NCBI GenBank assembly: GCA_000277445.1
Contig: AJWJ01000019.1
Location: 1-64,000, forward strand
Direction of reading: 5' to 3'
From: Polysphondylium violaceum
Taxonomy: Eukaryota; Evosea; Eumycetozoa; Dictyosteliales; Dictyosteliaceae
DNA: 64,000 nt
Shown: in pieces, positions 36,978-47,563 of the stretch
Layout: every line of letters starts with the position of its first letter
How positions within the stretch are numbered: the stretch's first letter is position 1
Notes under the pieces: model-generated
Told to the model about the DNA's origin: nothing
Database searches by the model: none
The model's input: only the letters and a program-made list of their open reading frames with translations
Position numbers and translations under genes: made by a program

Positions 36978-38095
36978 ATGCCATTAAATAATAATAATAG
37001 TTGTAAAAATTTAAATATATTTGAATCTGTTCATGTAAATACACTCAAAGTGATCATAAACCATTTTACAGAAAGAAAAGAACGAGTGGACGAATTTATC
37101 ATTTCCAAACACTTTTTAGAATATTTTACAGATGGGTTTGATGAAGTTCAGGTGGTTAAAAGGATTTTATCCATCTTGAAATATGATAATAGAAAAATAG
37201 AAAATTGTATTCACAATGTAGACCAAGTGCTCATTGATAAATTTATGAAAAAAGAAAATAGCCTCTTTTCAAAATACCCAATTCAACAACAATTATTTAT
37301 AAATTCTTTAATGGAATCAAATTCACCTCCATTACTGGTTCCCCATTCACCGATTCCAATCAATGGAGATATTACACCTACATCAACCACAACATCAACA
37401 AAACCCAACAACAATGAATTAGGAAAAAAAAGAAATAGTGTTGATTCATTAAATGAAGACTACCATTCAATGTCTGTATCAAGTTGCTCATCTTCTCAAG
37501 AGTTTAGTGCTTGCCTATTGAATAGCCAAAGAAGTTTAAAGAGATTCAAAATCTCTGAAACAGATGAAATGATTGAAGAGGGAAACAAAGGTAAGAAGAC
37601 TAAACTTTAACTTTAATATCTTACTAATTACAAATCCCCAAAGAATCATTAAATAGTCTGGAATTTATTTATCCGCCCCAAAATACATTTGATATATCAA
37701 GTGTAGAGGATAAAAAAGATTATGATTCTTGTGCACCTCCAATAAATATCATAGAAATACCAATGGCTTTGCTTATTGAAGTTGAGATGGTTGGGATTAG
37801 AAAAGAAGATATAGAAATTGAAATAATGGATGGAATTCTATTGGTTTCGGGAAAAAGAAATTCAAAGATTTTGGATCGAATTCAAAAGCTAAACAACATC
37901 TCCTATCCAAATACTTTGCTATCCAAACATGATATCAAAGAACTAAAATCTGAAATTACATATGGGTTTTTTAAAAGAGTCTTTGTATTATCAAATCTAT
38001 CAATATTGGATTTAGACAATGTTGAATGTTCCCATAGAGATGGCTTGCTAACAATTATTATAAAAAAGAAAATAAATCAACAATTTCAAATTTAA
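36978..38095 (+). CDS. Hsp20/alpha-crystallin domain protein with novel N-terminal half, 2 exons
   Basis: Exons 36978..37590 and 37644..38095 (53-bp intron, gtaaga...aaag) give 354 residues. The C-terminal part has Hsp20 features: FDISSVEDKKDY, then LLIEVEMVGIRKEDIEIEI, ILLVSGKR, FFKRVFVLSNLSILD and DGLLTIIIKKK. The last is a divergent form of the usual GVL(T/S)I strand. The first 204 residues match nothing I know: a helical block (FESVHVNTLKVIINHFTER... ILSILKYDNRKI) then a Ser/Thr/Pro-rich linker. Dictyostelid small heat-shock proteins often carry inserts, but an N-terminal module this long is unusual. It may be a chaperone; targeting and partners are unknown. Confidence 0.75.
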
Positions 38096-38230
38096 AATAA
38101 AAAGACTCTTATTTGAATACAATAGTAAAAAAAAAAGTTAAAAGGGTAATTATCATTTATTAAAAATGTACCTCATTTATCAAAAAAGCTGATATTAATA
38201 ATACAAAAAAGACAATTTAAAAATCAATGA

Positions 38231-38557
38231 TTAAGCATTAACACATCTTAATGCTTGATCGTTGTAAACTTGTCCTTCTCTGCAACGATATGTGTAAGCA
38301 CCACCATGATAGCTGCATTGGATATAGAGAGTTTGGTCTCTTGGATGTGGTCTTTTGCATAATCTTGGTTTTGGACATCCCTTATTTACTTCATCACAAT
38401 CACAATAGCCATCGCAGGGAATTCTTCTATTTGATTCTGCAGCTAATAAATATGAGTTTAGTATTATTATTTATTTAATAATTTATGGATTTTAGTATTT
38501 CATACCTATACAAGCAACAAATAATGCTACAATTAAAAAGATATATAATAATTTCAT
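38231..38557 (-). CDS. Small secreted Cys-rich, chitin-binding-like protein, 2 exons
   Basis: Exons 38557..38506 and 38442..38231 (63-bp intron) encode 87 residues. A signal peptide (MKLLYIFLIVALFVACIA) precedes a short domain with eight cysteines. Its second half, CKRPHPRDQTLYIQC then TYRCREGQVYNDQALRC, follows the peritrophin-A (ChtBD2) pattern: Cys, Tyr-x2-Cys, Cys-x2-Gly, Cys. The ligand is inferred (chitin or cellulose-like glycans). It was missed as an open frame because the first exon is only 52 nt. Confidence 0.7.
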
Positions 38558-39059
38558 TTTTTTTCTAGATAATTTAATTGTTTAATAAACAATTGTTTGG
38601 TTGATGATTGATTTACATTTATATTCTATCAATTTCCCTTTTTATATCAAAAAAATTTTACTGATCATTTAAAAAAATTAAATAAAAAAGTACATAATTA
38701 CCATAAATGGTGTTGGTTAAAATAAATCGATTGTTTGAATAAATAAATCGCTATCTGTTTTTAAATCACTGGTAAAAACGTCACAATACTTATAAATTTT
38801 ACAATAAATAGATTTACTCATTTTTTAAACCTTGTTTTTAGCTGTTTATGGTGGGGGATTATAGGACAAAAATGGTTAATTTTTACATCTTTTAGAATGA
38901 TACATCTAACACAAGATAGAAGTTTTTTTTTTACTTTTGGGGTGTGTGGGGGTGTGAAAAATAATAGAATATCTATATTCTATCGATTTTACAAAATAGT
39001 TTTATTATGAATGCTTTGCAGAAATAATGTTTACATATTGATGAAATGAATGATATATT
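38558..39059. other. Spacer before the ComC-like remnant
   Basis: 502 bp, AT-rich, with a GGGGTGTGTGGGGGTGTG block near 38939. No gene is seen. It includes the promoter of the small secreted protein. Confidence 0.4.
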
Positions 39060-39338
39060 ATAATTTTCTCAATTTAACTAATCGTTTTGATGATCCTTTT
39101 TTACTAGGGAGTAATTATGGCAGATCAATATAAAAATACCACACCGACAACTGCTCATTTGTGAGTTTTGATTTGGAAAGAGATGAGGTAGAGCATATGT
39201 AATCATCTTTATCAGATGCTGATCTTTGATCGATTAGTACAAAATCAGGATCCATCGATAAAATGGAAATATTTTCATCTAATGGTACAATAACCATATA
39301 ATATTCCCATCCACAATAGCTCTCTGTATAATCAACCT
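39060..39338 (-). pseudogene. Broken partial copy of the ComC-like gene's 3' end
   Basis: DNA here aligns by eye with 39700..40070 of the neighbouring gene. It shares the blocks CGTTTTGATGATCCTTTTTTA, GATTTGGAAAGAGATGA, TTATCAGATGCTGAT and TCCACAATAGCTCTCT. The peptide version reads LIDQRSASDKDDYICSTSSL, against LIDQTSASDKYDSKCSTSSL in the intact gene. The copy has lost the transmembrane-coding part and a stretch of about 100 bp relative to the intact gene, and has no open frame of its own. It is a local duplication fossil of a host gene. Confidence 0.8.
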
Positions 39339-39682
39339 AAATGAGTATTCCCATCATGGTATGAGATGAAAGACATTTTCTTTCCAAAAACCTCTCACAC
39401 ATACTTAAAGAAACCATATTCTAATAATAAAAAAAACGAAATCATAAGTTCAACAAAATATCACAACACTTTAATATTGTATGTTTATTTAATTAATTTT
39501 CTCAAACATAACCCACATGTAAAACCTTTTTTCTATTCCTCTATAGACAATGACCCTTTAACCCCCTAAGCCAAGCATTAAAAAATCAATACCTCAAGTC
39601 TAAATGAAATATTAAATAAATAATTTATTTTAAAATAAATGAGATAAAACTGTTTGTGCATAATATATGATATTCTACAATT
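39339..39682. other. 3' flank of the ComC-like gene
   Basis: 344 bp between the remnant and the intact stop codon. An open frame of 67 codons at 39366 (plus) has no recognisable features. No gene is supported. Confidence 0.35.
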
Positions 39683-42600
39683 TTAATTTCTACCAAATAA
39701 TTTTCTCAACTTAATTGCTCGTTTTGATGATCCTTTTTTACTAATGAAATAAATAATTATGGCAGATAAGATAAATAAAAATACGACACCTCCAACGATT
39801 ATACCAGCCAATTGTCCATTCGTGAGTTTAGATTTGGAAAGAGATGATGTAGAGCATTTGGAATCATATTTATCAGATGCTGATGTTTGATCGATTAGTA
39901 CACTAAAATCAGGATCTAAGGATACATTGTTTCGATAGAATGGAATATTTATACCAATAAAAGATTGAGAAATTTTAGAGTTTTCACCATTACTACCACT
40001 TGACATTGCTTCGTCTAATGGTACATTTACTATATCTTTAATGACTCTATCCACAATAGCTCTCTTTATAAATCTACCTTGTAAAACGATTTTGTCAATT
40101 TGAACTAGAGTATATTGAGAGGTTTCGTTGTTAAAAGATCTATATGTACACGAGGAATCTTGTTGTTCTGTTTGAATTTTGGCAGACATTATCAATTGTA
40201 GGTAATTTAATTGACTAGAGAATTGGTATTTTGAAATTTCTATTTGATATTTAATGCTACCGGGGCTCATATGTAAAAGTTGATTGGCAAATGTAACATT
40301 TGTTGCTTGACTAAAATATGAAACTGTAACATTAATGTTTGTTTTACTTTGATCAAAACGAGTTGAAAATAGAAAAGTATTTTCATTTGTATGGTTTCTG
40401 TCTAGCAATAGCCATTGACTAAAGGGGTATTCCTGTACGATTGTACCTTGATTGGTGAGCTCTCTAATTGATACAACAGATATCAATCCTGATAAAGACA
40501 CATTTTTTCCATCAATCTCTGTGTTTATCACGGGTATTGTTTCTGGACTGGTTGTATTTACTTTGGGAGGTGGTATAATTATAATAGTGGATGAACAATC
40601 AAGTCCAGCATTTGGTAATGTACATATGCACTCACCATTTATACATCTACCATTCCCACTACATTCTGGTTGACCTGGACATAATAAAGGAATGGGTTCA
40701 AAATATTCATATACTGGTAAAACTAAATATTCATTTGACTCCAAGCTGTCTACCAAAACCTTTACTTTGTATGGTTGGTATTGTTGTCTGATTCCTTTAA
40801 AAACCATATGAAGTTGATTAACAATTATAAAATCTGGTACATCAAGATATCCATAACCATCTTGATAGTCAATGAATACTCGAGATACATTATTAACAGA
40901 ATCTCCAAAGTTTCTTCCATAAACAACCAAATCACCACCTTTGGATGTAATTGGTAATGATGTCTCAATCCAAGGTTCTTTGGCAGAGTTTAATGTTGTT
41001 TTTATTTCATACAATAAAGAATTATCCAAACCATGGCTACCAATGTTAAAATTTAAATCCACAATACCATAAACAGAAAAATAGATAGGGTTTGGAAACG
41101 CAAAACCATAGGGAAGTATCATTACTGCTTGATAATCTACTTTATGCTCTGAATAGGCAGTGATTTCGAAATCTACAGATACTCTATCTTCCTGGGAAAC
41201 GGCATAGATCTTTGGAATATGGTCTCTGGAAACACCACTTTCCAAGTCCTCAAGAGTTAAAGAAAATTTTATAGTTCTACCTTGAATCGTACCAACATCT
41301 AAACCACCACCCGGTGAATTGAAAGTTATCAAAAATGAAGATACAGTGGGTGGAGTGGTATCAGTGACACGAGTAGCACAACTCAAGTAATTTGGCAATC
41401 CACCGTGTACACTAGATAGAGGATCAAATAGATTCTTGAAACCAAAATTTGAACTAATAACATTTTGTTGATCCATCAAAATTATTTTACGAATAGTATA
41501 TGATTGAGATCTACAGAATTGGGAATCAAATGGAACACTTATATTATATGTACCACTAAATATATCACCACTAATACGATCCTTTTCTGTCAAATCTATA
41601 ATATACTCTTGTGGATCCAGGTTGGCCACCAAATGAACTGATCCTTTTTTGAACCCATTAATTGGATCAGAAATTGTAATCAAGAACCCAATAGAAAAGT
41701 TACTTGAAGTTGCAAGTATTTTGGTAACTAATGGAGGCATGATATCTGCAAAATCAGTTTCTACTGTGAGAGTGGCAGTTTGATGATAAAATTCGATTTC
41801 ATTGTTTGATATTGTTGCACCTTCAAACTGCAATGTATAGCCTATGCGACCATTAAATAATCTTGCTGGTATTTCAATTTCAACTTGATAAAGCTTTGCT
41901 GTCGTATTCCATCCACCAGTAAAGGTATTATTTAACCATGGATATATGATTTCTTTGGCATTAAATGAATAAATTGGTGTAAACTTTACCAATGAATTGC
42001 TATCGGCATTTGTCATATTAAAATACAAAACATTGGATTGCTTTCCACTAGAAAGATTTACAAGTGATGATTTAAATTCAAATCTAGTGAAATCCTTTGC
42101 CAAAACTTTTCTGCTATAGGGAACAGTTGGAATCCTTGATAGGGTATCTATATTATAAATTGATTTTTCATCACTAAATACAATTGATGTATTTGCATTA
42201 TCATATAAATAAATTGGATAGGGTGATGCACCAATATTATAATCAACAATTGATTGATAAACGCCATTTAACAAATTTCCAGATACTAAATCTTTGGCAG
42301 TCAATTCAAAAGCTTGCCCAAATGATAGTTTCTTGAATCCTGAAAGATCATCACTGATAGTGGCTTTAATCATTACTCTATTGAAAGGGTATTGTAAAAG
42401 TTGCAAAGATTCTAATTTTGGTGGTACACTATCTACAAATCCTGAAACAAGAGTTAAAGGTACATTATAAAGTTGTTGTTGTCGAAAATCTGCAGTAAAA
42501 CTAAAATTGCCAAGCCATTGAGAAACTGGAACTATAGTTTTAAATTCTAAATTACTCTTGTCTCCCGAATGATATCCATAAGGGTACTGAATTAATTTTG

Positions 42601-43900
42601 AATTTAAAAAATAACTATGAAAAGGATTTAAAACGAAACTGCATGAGATTGTTATAAATGATCTATCTATATTACTTAAACTTTGAATATTAAAACTATA
42701 TGGATAATTTGTTGGTGATTCTATTATTAGTCAAATAGTTAGTACATTATGTAAATAGTATTTGTCCTTGTAATTAATAAATATTATATTTACCAAAAGT
42801 AAAAGAAAGGCCAGTGCCTAGTATTGAATTTGTAATACCCAAAAAATTTAGATTAACAGGATTTGATAAAAGTGAACTAGTATTTGTAAAAAGAGTAACC
42901 ATAGTGTAGTTGAGAGGATTTCCTAATACTGGTAAAACTTTTGTGTATTCTTGGTTGTATAAAACACATTTCTCCCTTGGCGTTGTAGAGGTGCCATTAA
43001 AGTATATTTGGAAATTATGTATTGGCATATCTATGATTCTATTTTCTGGATATGCTCCTACTTTGGTTAAAGAAGCCTGGCTACCAAAATCTAAGCTCTT
43101 TACTGGATCAAACTCATAATTCTTATTTGCAGTGAGTATTTGAGGTGGATTTATAGATAAACCAGCAATATTTGTTCCTGAACCGCCACTTAATCCTACA
43201 TCAAAATAAAATATATTTTTATACAACCTCTTTGCTGTTGAGTAGCTCCATGGTGAAGGTGCAGATTTCTTTATAGGAAACTCGGTATTGATATTATTGA
43301 CTGGTAAATTTGTAATCTCTATAAAAAATCTAAAAGTATCTTGATAATATCCGTATTCCACAGGTAAAGCTTTATTGTTTGGTGGTGTTTGTATAATAAA
43401 TGAACTTAATGCTACAATTATTGATGTTGATGATGGAAATAATAATTAATATTCACATGTGTTTGTTCGGGTATCAAAATCCGATATATACCTGTACATA
43501 ACTGAGTTGTTGGAACCGAAACATTCATATATACTTGATCACCAGTGAACACTGTTAGGATAGGTGATAGAGTTTGACCATAGTCGACATAGAAATCAAC
43601 TTGATAAATAAATTGTGTTGCGTTACTAGCAGTCAAAGAGTTATGAATACTCGGAGACACTATCTCAATGATTCCAGCCTCATTTGTAATCTTTAACTGT
43701 ATTGTATAAATACAACCTGTTTCATTAACTTTAAAAGGGTATCCATTATCTAATACTAGAACCTCTGTCGGGAAAACAGGTCTGCAATATGATATTCCTT
43801 TTTCGTGTATTTTTATTAGCAAAAAATGATCTTTTTTTTTAAAAAAAAACCTACCAATAATAAAAGCAAATAGTAAAAGTATTATACAATTTATTTTCAT
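39683..43900 (-). CDS. ComC-like single-pass surface protein with TIG-like and EGF domains, 4 exons
   Basis: Exons 43900..43855, 43797..43492, 43411..42794 and 42720..39683 join in frame to about 1,335 residues, similar to D. discoideum ComC. The signal peptide is MKINCIILLLFAFIIG. A long beta-rich ectodomain follows, with repeated D(S/T)xPP(K/L/T) segments at domain borders. A TIG-like fold (PITSKGGDLVVYGRNFG) precedes one EGF domain (CSGNGRCINGECICTLPNAG). After a membrane-proximal domain comes a transmembrane helix (GIIVGGVVFLFILSAIIIYF) and a short basic tail (KKGSSKRAIKLRKLFGRN). Family members act in cell-cell signalling or recognition during development (known for ComC); the exact role here is inference. 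A broken copy of its 3' end lies 350 bp downstream. Confidence 0.8.
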
Positions 43901-43961
43901 TCTCACTTTATGTATAAATGTTGTAAACAACAAAACTTTTCCTCAATCCCTTGGAAAAATG

Positions 43962-44032
43962 CCTTTTATGATAAAAAAATGGATGGGAGGTAAAAAAAAG
44001 GATATTTTTTTTAATTTTTTTTATCATAAAAG
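43962..44032. repeat. Inverted repeat upstream of the ComC-like gene
   Basis: CTTTTATGATAAAAAAA at about 43962..43978 is mirrored by TTTTTTTATCATAAAAG at about 44016..44032, with a loop of roughly 37 bases containing GGATGGGAGG. It lies about 60 bp upstream of the ATG at 43900. It could be a hairpin, a palindromic binding site or a mobile-element relic; nothing decides between them. Confidence 0.55.
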
Positions 44033-44230
44033 TGAGATATTTTATCACAGTTTTATTTCATTTGGGGGAACGATGGTCGGGATTCCCTTTAGCACAAAAG
44101 GAGGGTTTAATAGAAAATTGCACAAATATAAAAAAGATAGCACAATTTCATATTTGCATGTACAAATTATTATTTTTCTTTATTTTTAGATAGGATCTAG
44201 TCACACTTTGGCTCATGTCTAATATATGCA

Positions 44231-44377
44231 TCAGAATGATTCTTTGGTGACCATAATTTCTGGTTTCGCAATGGCAGCGCACATCCACCTAGTGCAGTAT
44301 TGTGCTCCGTCTTGGCAGATGCAAAACGTTACTTTTTGATCTATTGTTTCAAATGCCACATGACATTCTTTTATATT
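44231..44377 (-). other. Cys-rich coding-like fragment
   Basis: An open minus-strand stretch of 48 codons reads ...ECHVAFETIDQKVTF then CICQDGAQYCTRWMCAAIA, with a GC content above its surroundings. It follows an AAAAG acceptor-like site. An alternative frame over the same bases ends KLWSPKNHSDAYIRHEPKCD, faintly like a papain-family C-terminus. No start or signal peptide can be joined to it with confidence. It is probably a gene fragment. Confidence 0.3.
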
Positions 44378-44519
44378 TCATTTTTCGTTTTTTTATTCAT
44401 GGGATCAAAAAATGAAAAAAAAAAAGTCTTATTTGGTTCAAAAAAAAACGAAACGAAATGAAAATGCATTTTTTTTTTTTAGCAAAAGGAATAGTGATTG
44501 TTGCAAACTATAAGAGGTA

Positions 44520-44750
44520 GGGTTAATTTTGTTATGCTATGTGCCCAAGGCTCATCAACACCATAACCTACTAAAGTAATTGCATAAATGGATAGCAGAG
44601 CATTTTATAAAATTGGTATGATCCAGGGCAACAGCAATTGGAGCTTGTAATGCGAGCAAAAAATAATTGGGTAGCATTACCAATGGATGACATTTTTGAT
44701 AATTAGCTGAAGTTTACTTGATCTATCAGTAGGATAAGCTCCTCAGTCGT
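44520..44750 (-). pseudogene. Decayed papain-family (C1A) cysteine protease fragment
   Basis: In order on the minus strand, but in different frames, are GAYPTD (about 44742), IIKNVIH (about 44700), LLALQAPIAVALDHTNFI (about 44659) and YAITLVGYGVD (about 44585). These match, in order, the C1A blocks AYPY, the conserved helix, GPVSVAID and HAVLVVGYG. The catalytic His position reads Tyr here, the frame shifts between blocks, and the catalytic Cys region is absent. It is a relic of a host protease gene; family assignment is by motif order. Confidence 0.55.
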
Positions 44751-44781
44751 TAAAATGTATTATTTGAAGAATAAAAATCAT

Positions 44782-46276
44782 TTATTTATTTAATATTTTA
44801 GAAATAAATTCAAATTGAACTTTATGAGCTGAAACCAATTCAGGGTTATCATTTTCATGATCTTTATAGATATCTGCACAATGACCAGTGTTGTTGAGAA
44901 TAAATACTTCAATTTTAGGATTGTTTGTGGACAAGAGACCAAGTTTGTGATATGGATCTGCCAAACCATTTGTAAAGAGAATATTTGTAGATTCAATATC
45001 CTTTGAGCCATACTCTTCAGTGTTTGGAACTCTATAGCCATTTTCACCAAATATGTCTTTACATCTTTTAATAAAATACTTTAGAGATATTTTTCTAGAG
45101 AATGGTTGATTTTTAGATTCACCAGTGGTAAAAGTTCCCATTTCCAAACATTGTAAATAGTAGCCAGCTCTAAGGGTTGGCCAAAACCCTCTATTTTCAA
45201 CAGTTTCAATTTTTAATTGTTTTACATATGAGTTATGATTAGAGATCGTACAATTATTGCCCAACAATTGATTATAACCAGAGTTTATAAAAGCAAATGA
45301 AGAGATTGGATCATTTTTACCAGCTTTTAATACTTTACATAAAGAATTTACGTTTACAGCAGAGAAGCCATTGGGTACATTGTTATATTGAACTATTTGT
45401 TGAACAGGGTAAGAAAGAGAATATAAAAAGGCAGTTTTATCCTCTTCACTCTCAATTGGATCACAGGTTTTATAAATTTGTTTAATTTTGTGACATCCTT
45501 CTTTAGTTTCCAACATTGTTTCCATTGATCTTGTTAAATTTGAAATAATACGAGCACACTTTTTACCCAATACTTGACCAACGATTTCAAAGTGTTCAGG
45601 ATATTGATCTACTTGTTGTAGTGGGGCACTTGATGCAATAGCTGCATCGATTAAATGAGGATACTTTAATCTTAGCCATGCACTAAGATTTCCTGAATAT
45701 GATAAACCAAAACTAATCCATTTGGAACCAGTTGTGTTGTATTGTTTATCAAAATAAACCTTGAAATTTGCAAAATCAGCCAAAGCTTGTTTTGTGTTTA
45801 AATGTTCTAAATTCTCCAAACTCAAATGATTAAATGGAACACTTTCACCAAAAAATCTATGTTCTAAAGCCACAATGTATCCATCTTTAAAAGTTGTATT
45901 AATTAGTATTTGAATATATGAAAGTTATTTAAAAACTACATTTTACATACTATATCTTTCAGCATACTCATTTACTATTAATTTTTTACCAGATACATAA
46001 TCTTCATCAAGTGGTAACTCTAAGCCAATCAAATAAAACACTGGGCCACCAGGCTTAAAATGAGTATCTATTTAGTTGAAAGATGTTAGAAATTATTAAA
46101 TCTATTTTAGAAAAAATATTTAGATAAAAAATACCATTGATAAAATATCTTTGTTGAAAGGTTGTGTTTGAACTTGAATTAAAATGGTCATAGGCTTGTT
46201 CAAACCAGAGGGCGCTATTGCTTTTTGATACTAAAAAACTTATTAGTATTGCTACAATAATTGTATTACTTGTCAT
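44782..46276 (-). CDS. Serine carboxypeptidase of family S28, 3 exons
   Basis: Exons 46276..46135, 46067..45951 and 45884..44782 give 453 residues. A signal peptide (MTSNTIIVAILISFLVSKSNS) leads into FEQAYDHFN, the S28 start. GGPVFYLIG and VALEHRFFGES follow. The nucleophile is Ser about 148 in ISFGLSYSGNLSAWLR. The acid is in FTNGLADPYHKLG and the catalytic His in NNTGHCADIY. The family (lysosomal Pro-X carboxypeptidase, DPP7, thymus-specific protease) cleaves near proline in lysosomes or outside the cell. The usual GGSYGG is GLSYSG here, as in some protist members. Several N-glycosylation sites are present. Confidence 0.92.
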
Positions 46277-46734
46277 TGTATTGTTACACACTTGTAGACT
46301 TATTGTTATCTATTTTATTATTTTTGCTCTTCTATTTATATAAATATAAAATCCCTGGTAAAGGAAGCCGAGTTGTATAATTTTTATTCCCCCCCCCATT
46401 TTTTCGTCCTATTTTATGTTGATTTACAAATAAAAATCTGTTAATTAAAAAAAAAAAAGTGGGTGAAAAAAACAAGATTGAATTTCAATGGACAAATGAA
46501 TTTAATTGCCATCACCTTTTAAAAGAAACCAAGGGTGAACATAATAATAATTAACAAAAAATCTTTGAATTATTTAGATAAAAGACAAAAAGACACTGAG
46601 CTAAAAATATATAGATTTTAAACATAGATCTCGAGTGGGTAGTGAGTGGGTTCAAAATTGAGTTTACTATTGTTAATAATATTTTATTTTATCAATTATT
46701 TATTTTATTTTAAAATACATTAGTTTTTAATAAT
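46277..46734. other. Spacer between S28 peptidase and NTF2-like gene
   Basis: 458 bp, AT-rich, with a run of C at about 46390-46400 and A runs. No gene is seen; it is the promoter of the peptidase and the 3' flank of the NTF2-like gene. Confidence 0.4.
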
Positions 46735-47161
46735 TTAATAGAATTCTTCTTTAATGATAAGACCGTCTTTCCATTGTTGAATACTCCATTGAGTTTTAGT
46801 GATTTTGTTACCGGCATAGGTAAAGGTCATTTCTGCTTCATATGCAGAGTTGTCACCATCAACTAAAACTTTTAATACTTTTAATTCATGAATGGTGGCA
46901 TTTGAAGCGAAACCTTGTTCAGCAACACGATTTTGAGCTTTACCAACACGATTAGTAGAGTCACCTTTTTCAAACATGACAACCTAATTGAAATTATATT
47001 AAATGAAATAAAATATTAATATTTATTAAATAAAAATACAATTATTGAATGTAATTAAACACACTTACATCGTCATGATAATATTTATCAAAGGTTTCGA
47101 CAATCTTGTTTTCTTGAATACCTTTAAGGACAGCTTCGAGGTTAGATCTAATGTTGCTCAT
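46735..47161 (-). CDS. NTF2/SnoaL-fold small protein, 2 exons
   Basis: Exons 47161..47069 and 46983..46735 (85-bp intron, gtaagt...attag) encode 113 residues. The N-terminal helix (NLEAVLKGIQENKIVETFDKYY) and HDDVVMFEKGD, followed by strands ending TQWSIQQWKDGLIIKEEFY, fit the SnoaL-like/NTF2-like cone fold. No enzyme signature is obvious, and the role is unknown. Codon bias suggests good expression. Confidence 0.8.
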
Positions 47162-47563
47162 TTTGATTGTATGTTTATATATATGTATTAAAAAAGTTAA
47201 TTATTTGTTTGAATTGTAATATTGAATTTGTAATGATATTTATTTTTTTTCAAAACCAATTTATAGTTTATTGAAAATCAGTTGGTATCGTTTTATTGCG
47301 CATTTTTGATTCAAGATTTTTTAAATTAATGATTCCTGAACCAAATTTTTTAATTTTGAAAAATTTTGTGGGTGCAAAAATTTTTGCAAAAATCCCGTTT
47401 TGGATAGTGATAGAAACCAAAAGATTGTAATAGAACTTTTTAGATTCTATTACTATGAAATTTTTTTTTTTTGTTTAAGGGAAATTTTAGAAAACCTTTT
47501 TTTTTTTTGCCAAAGATATTTATTTTAATTTGGTATGTGTGTTTAAATATCTGTACAAAACTA
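47162..47563. other. Spacer upstream of NTF2-like gene
   Basis: 402 bp with T/A runs and a TGGGTGCAAAAATTTTTGCA patch (about 47370), part of which is palindromic (TGCAAAAATTTTTGCA). It is the promoter of the NTF2-like gene and the 3' flank of SMG8; no coding-like frame. Confidence 0.4.
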
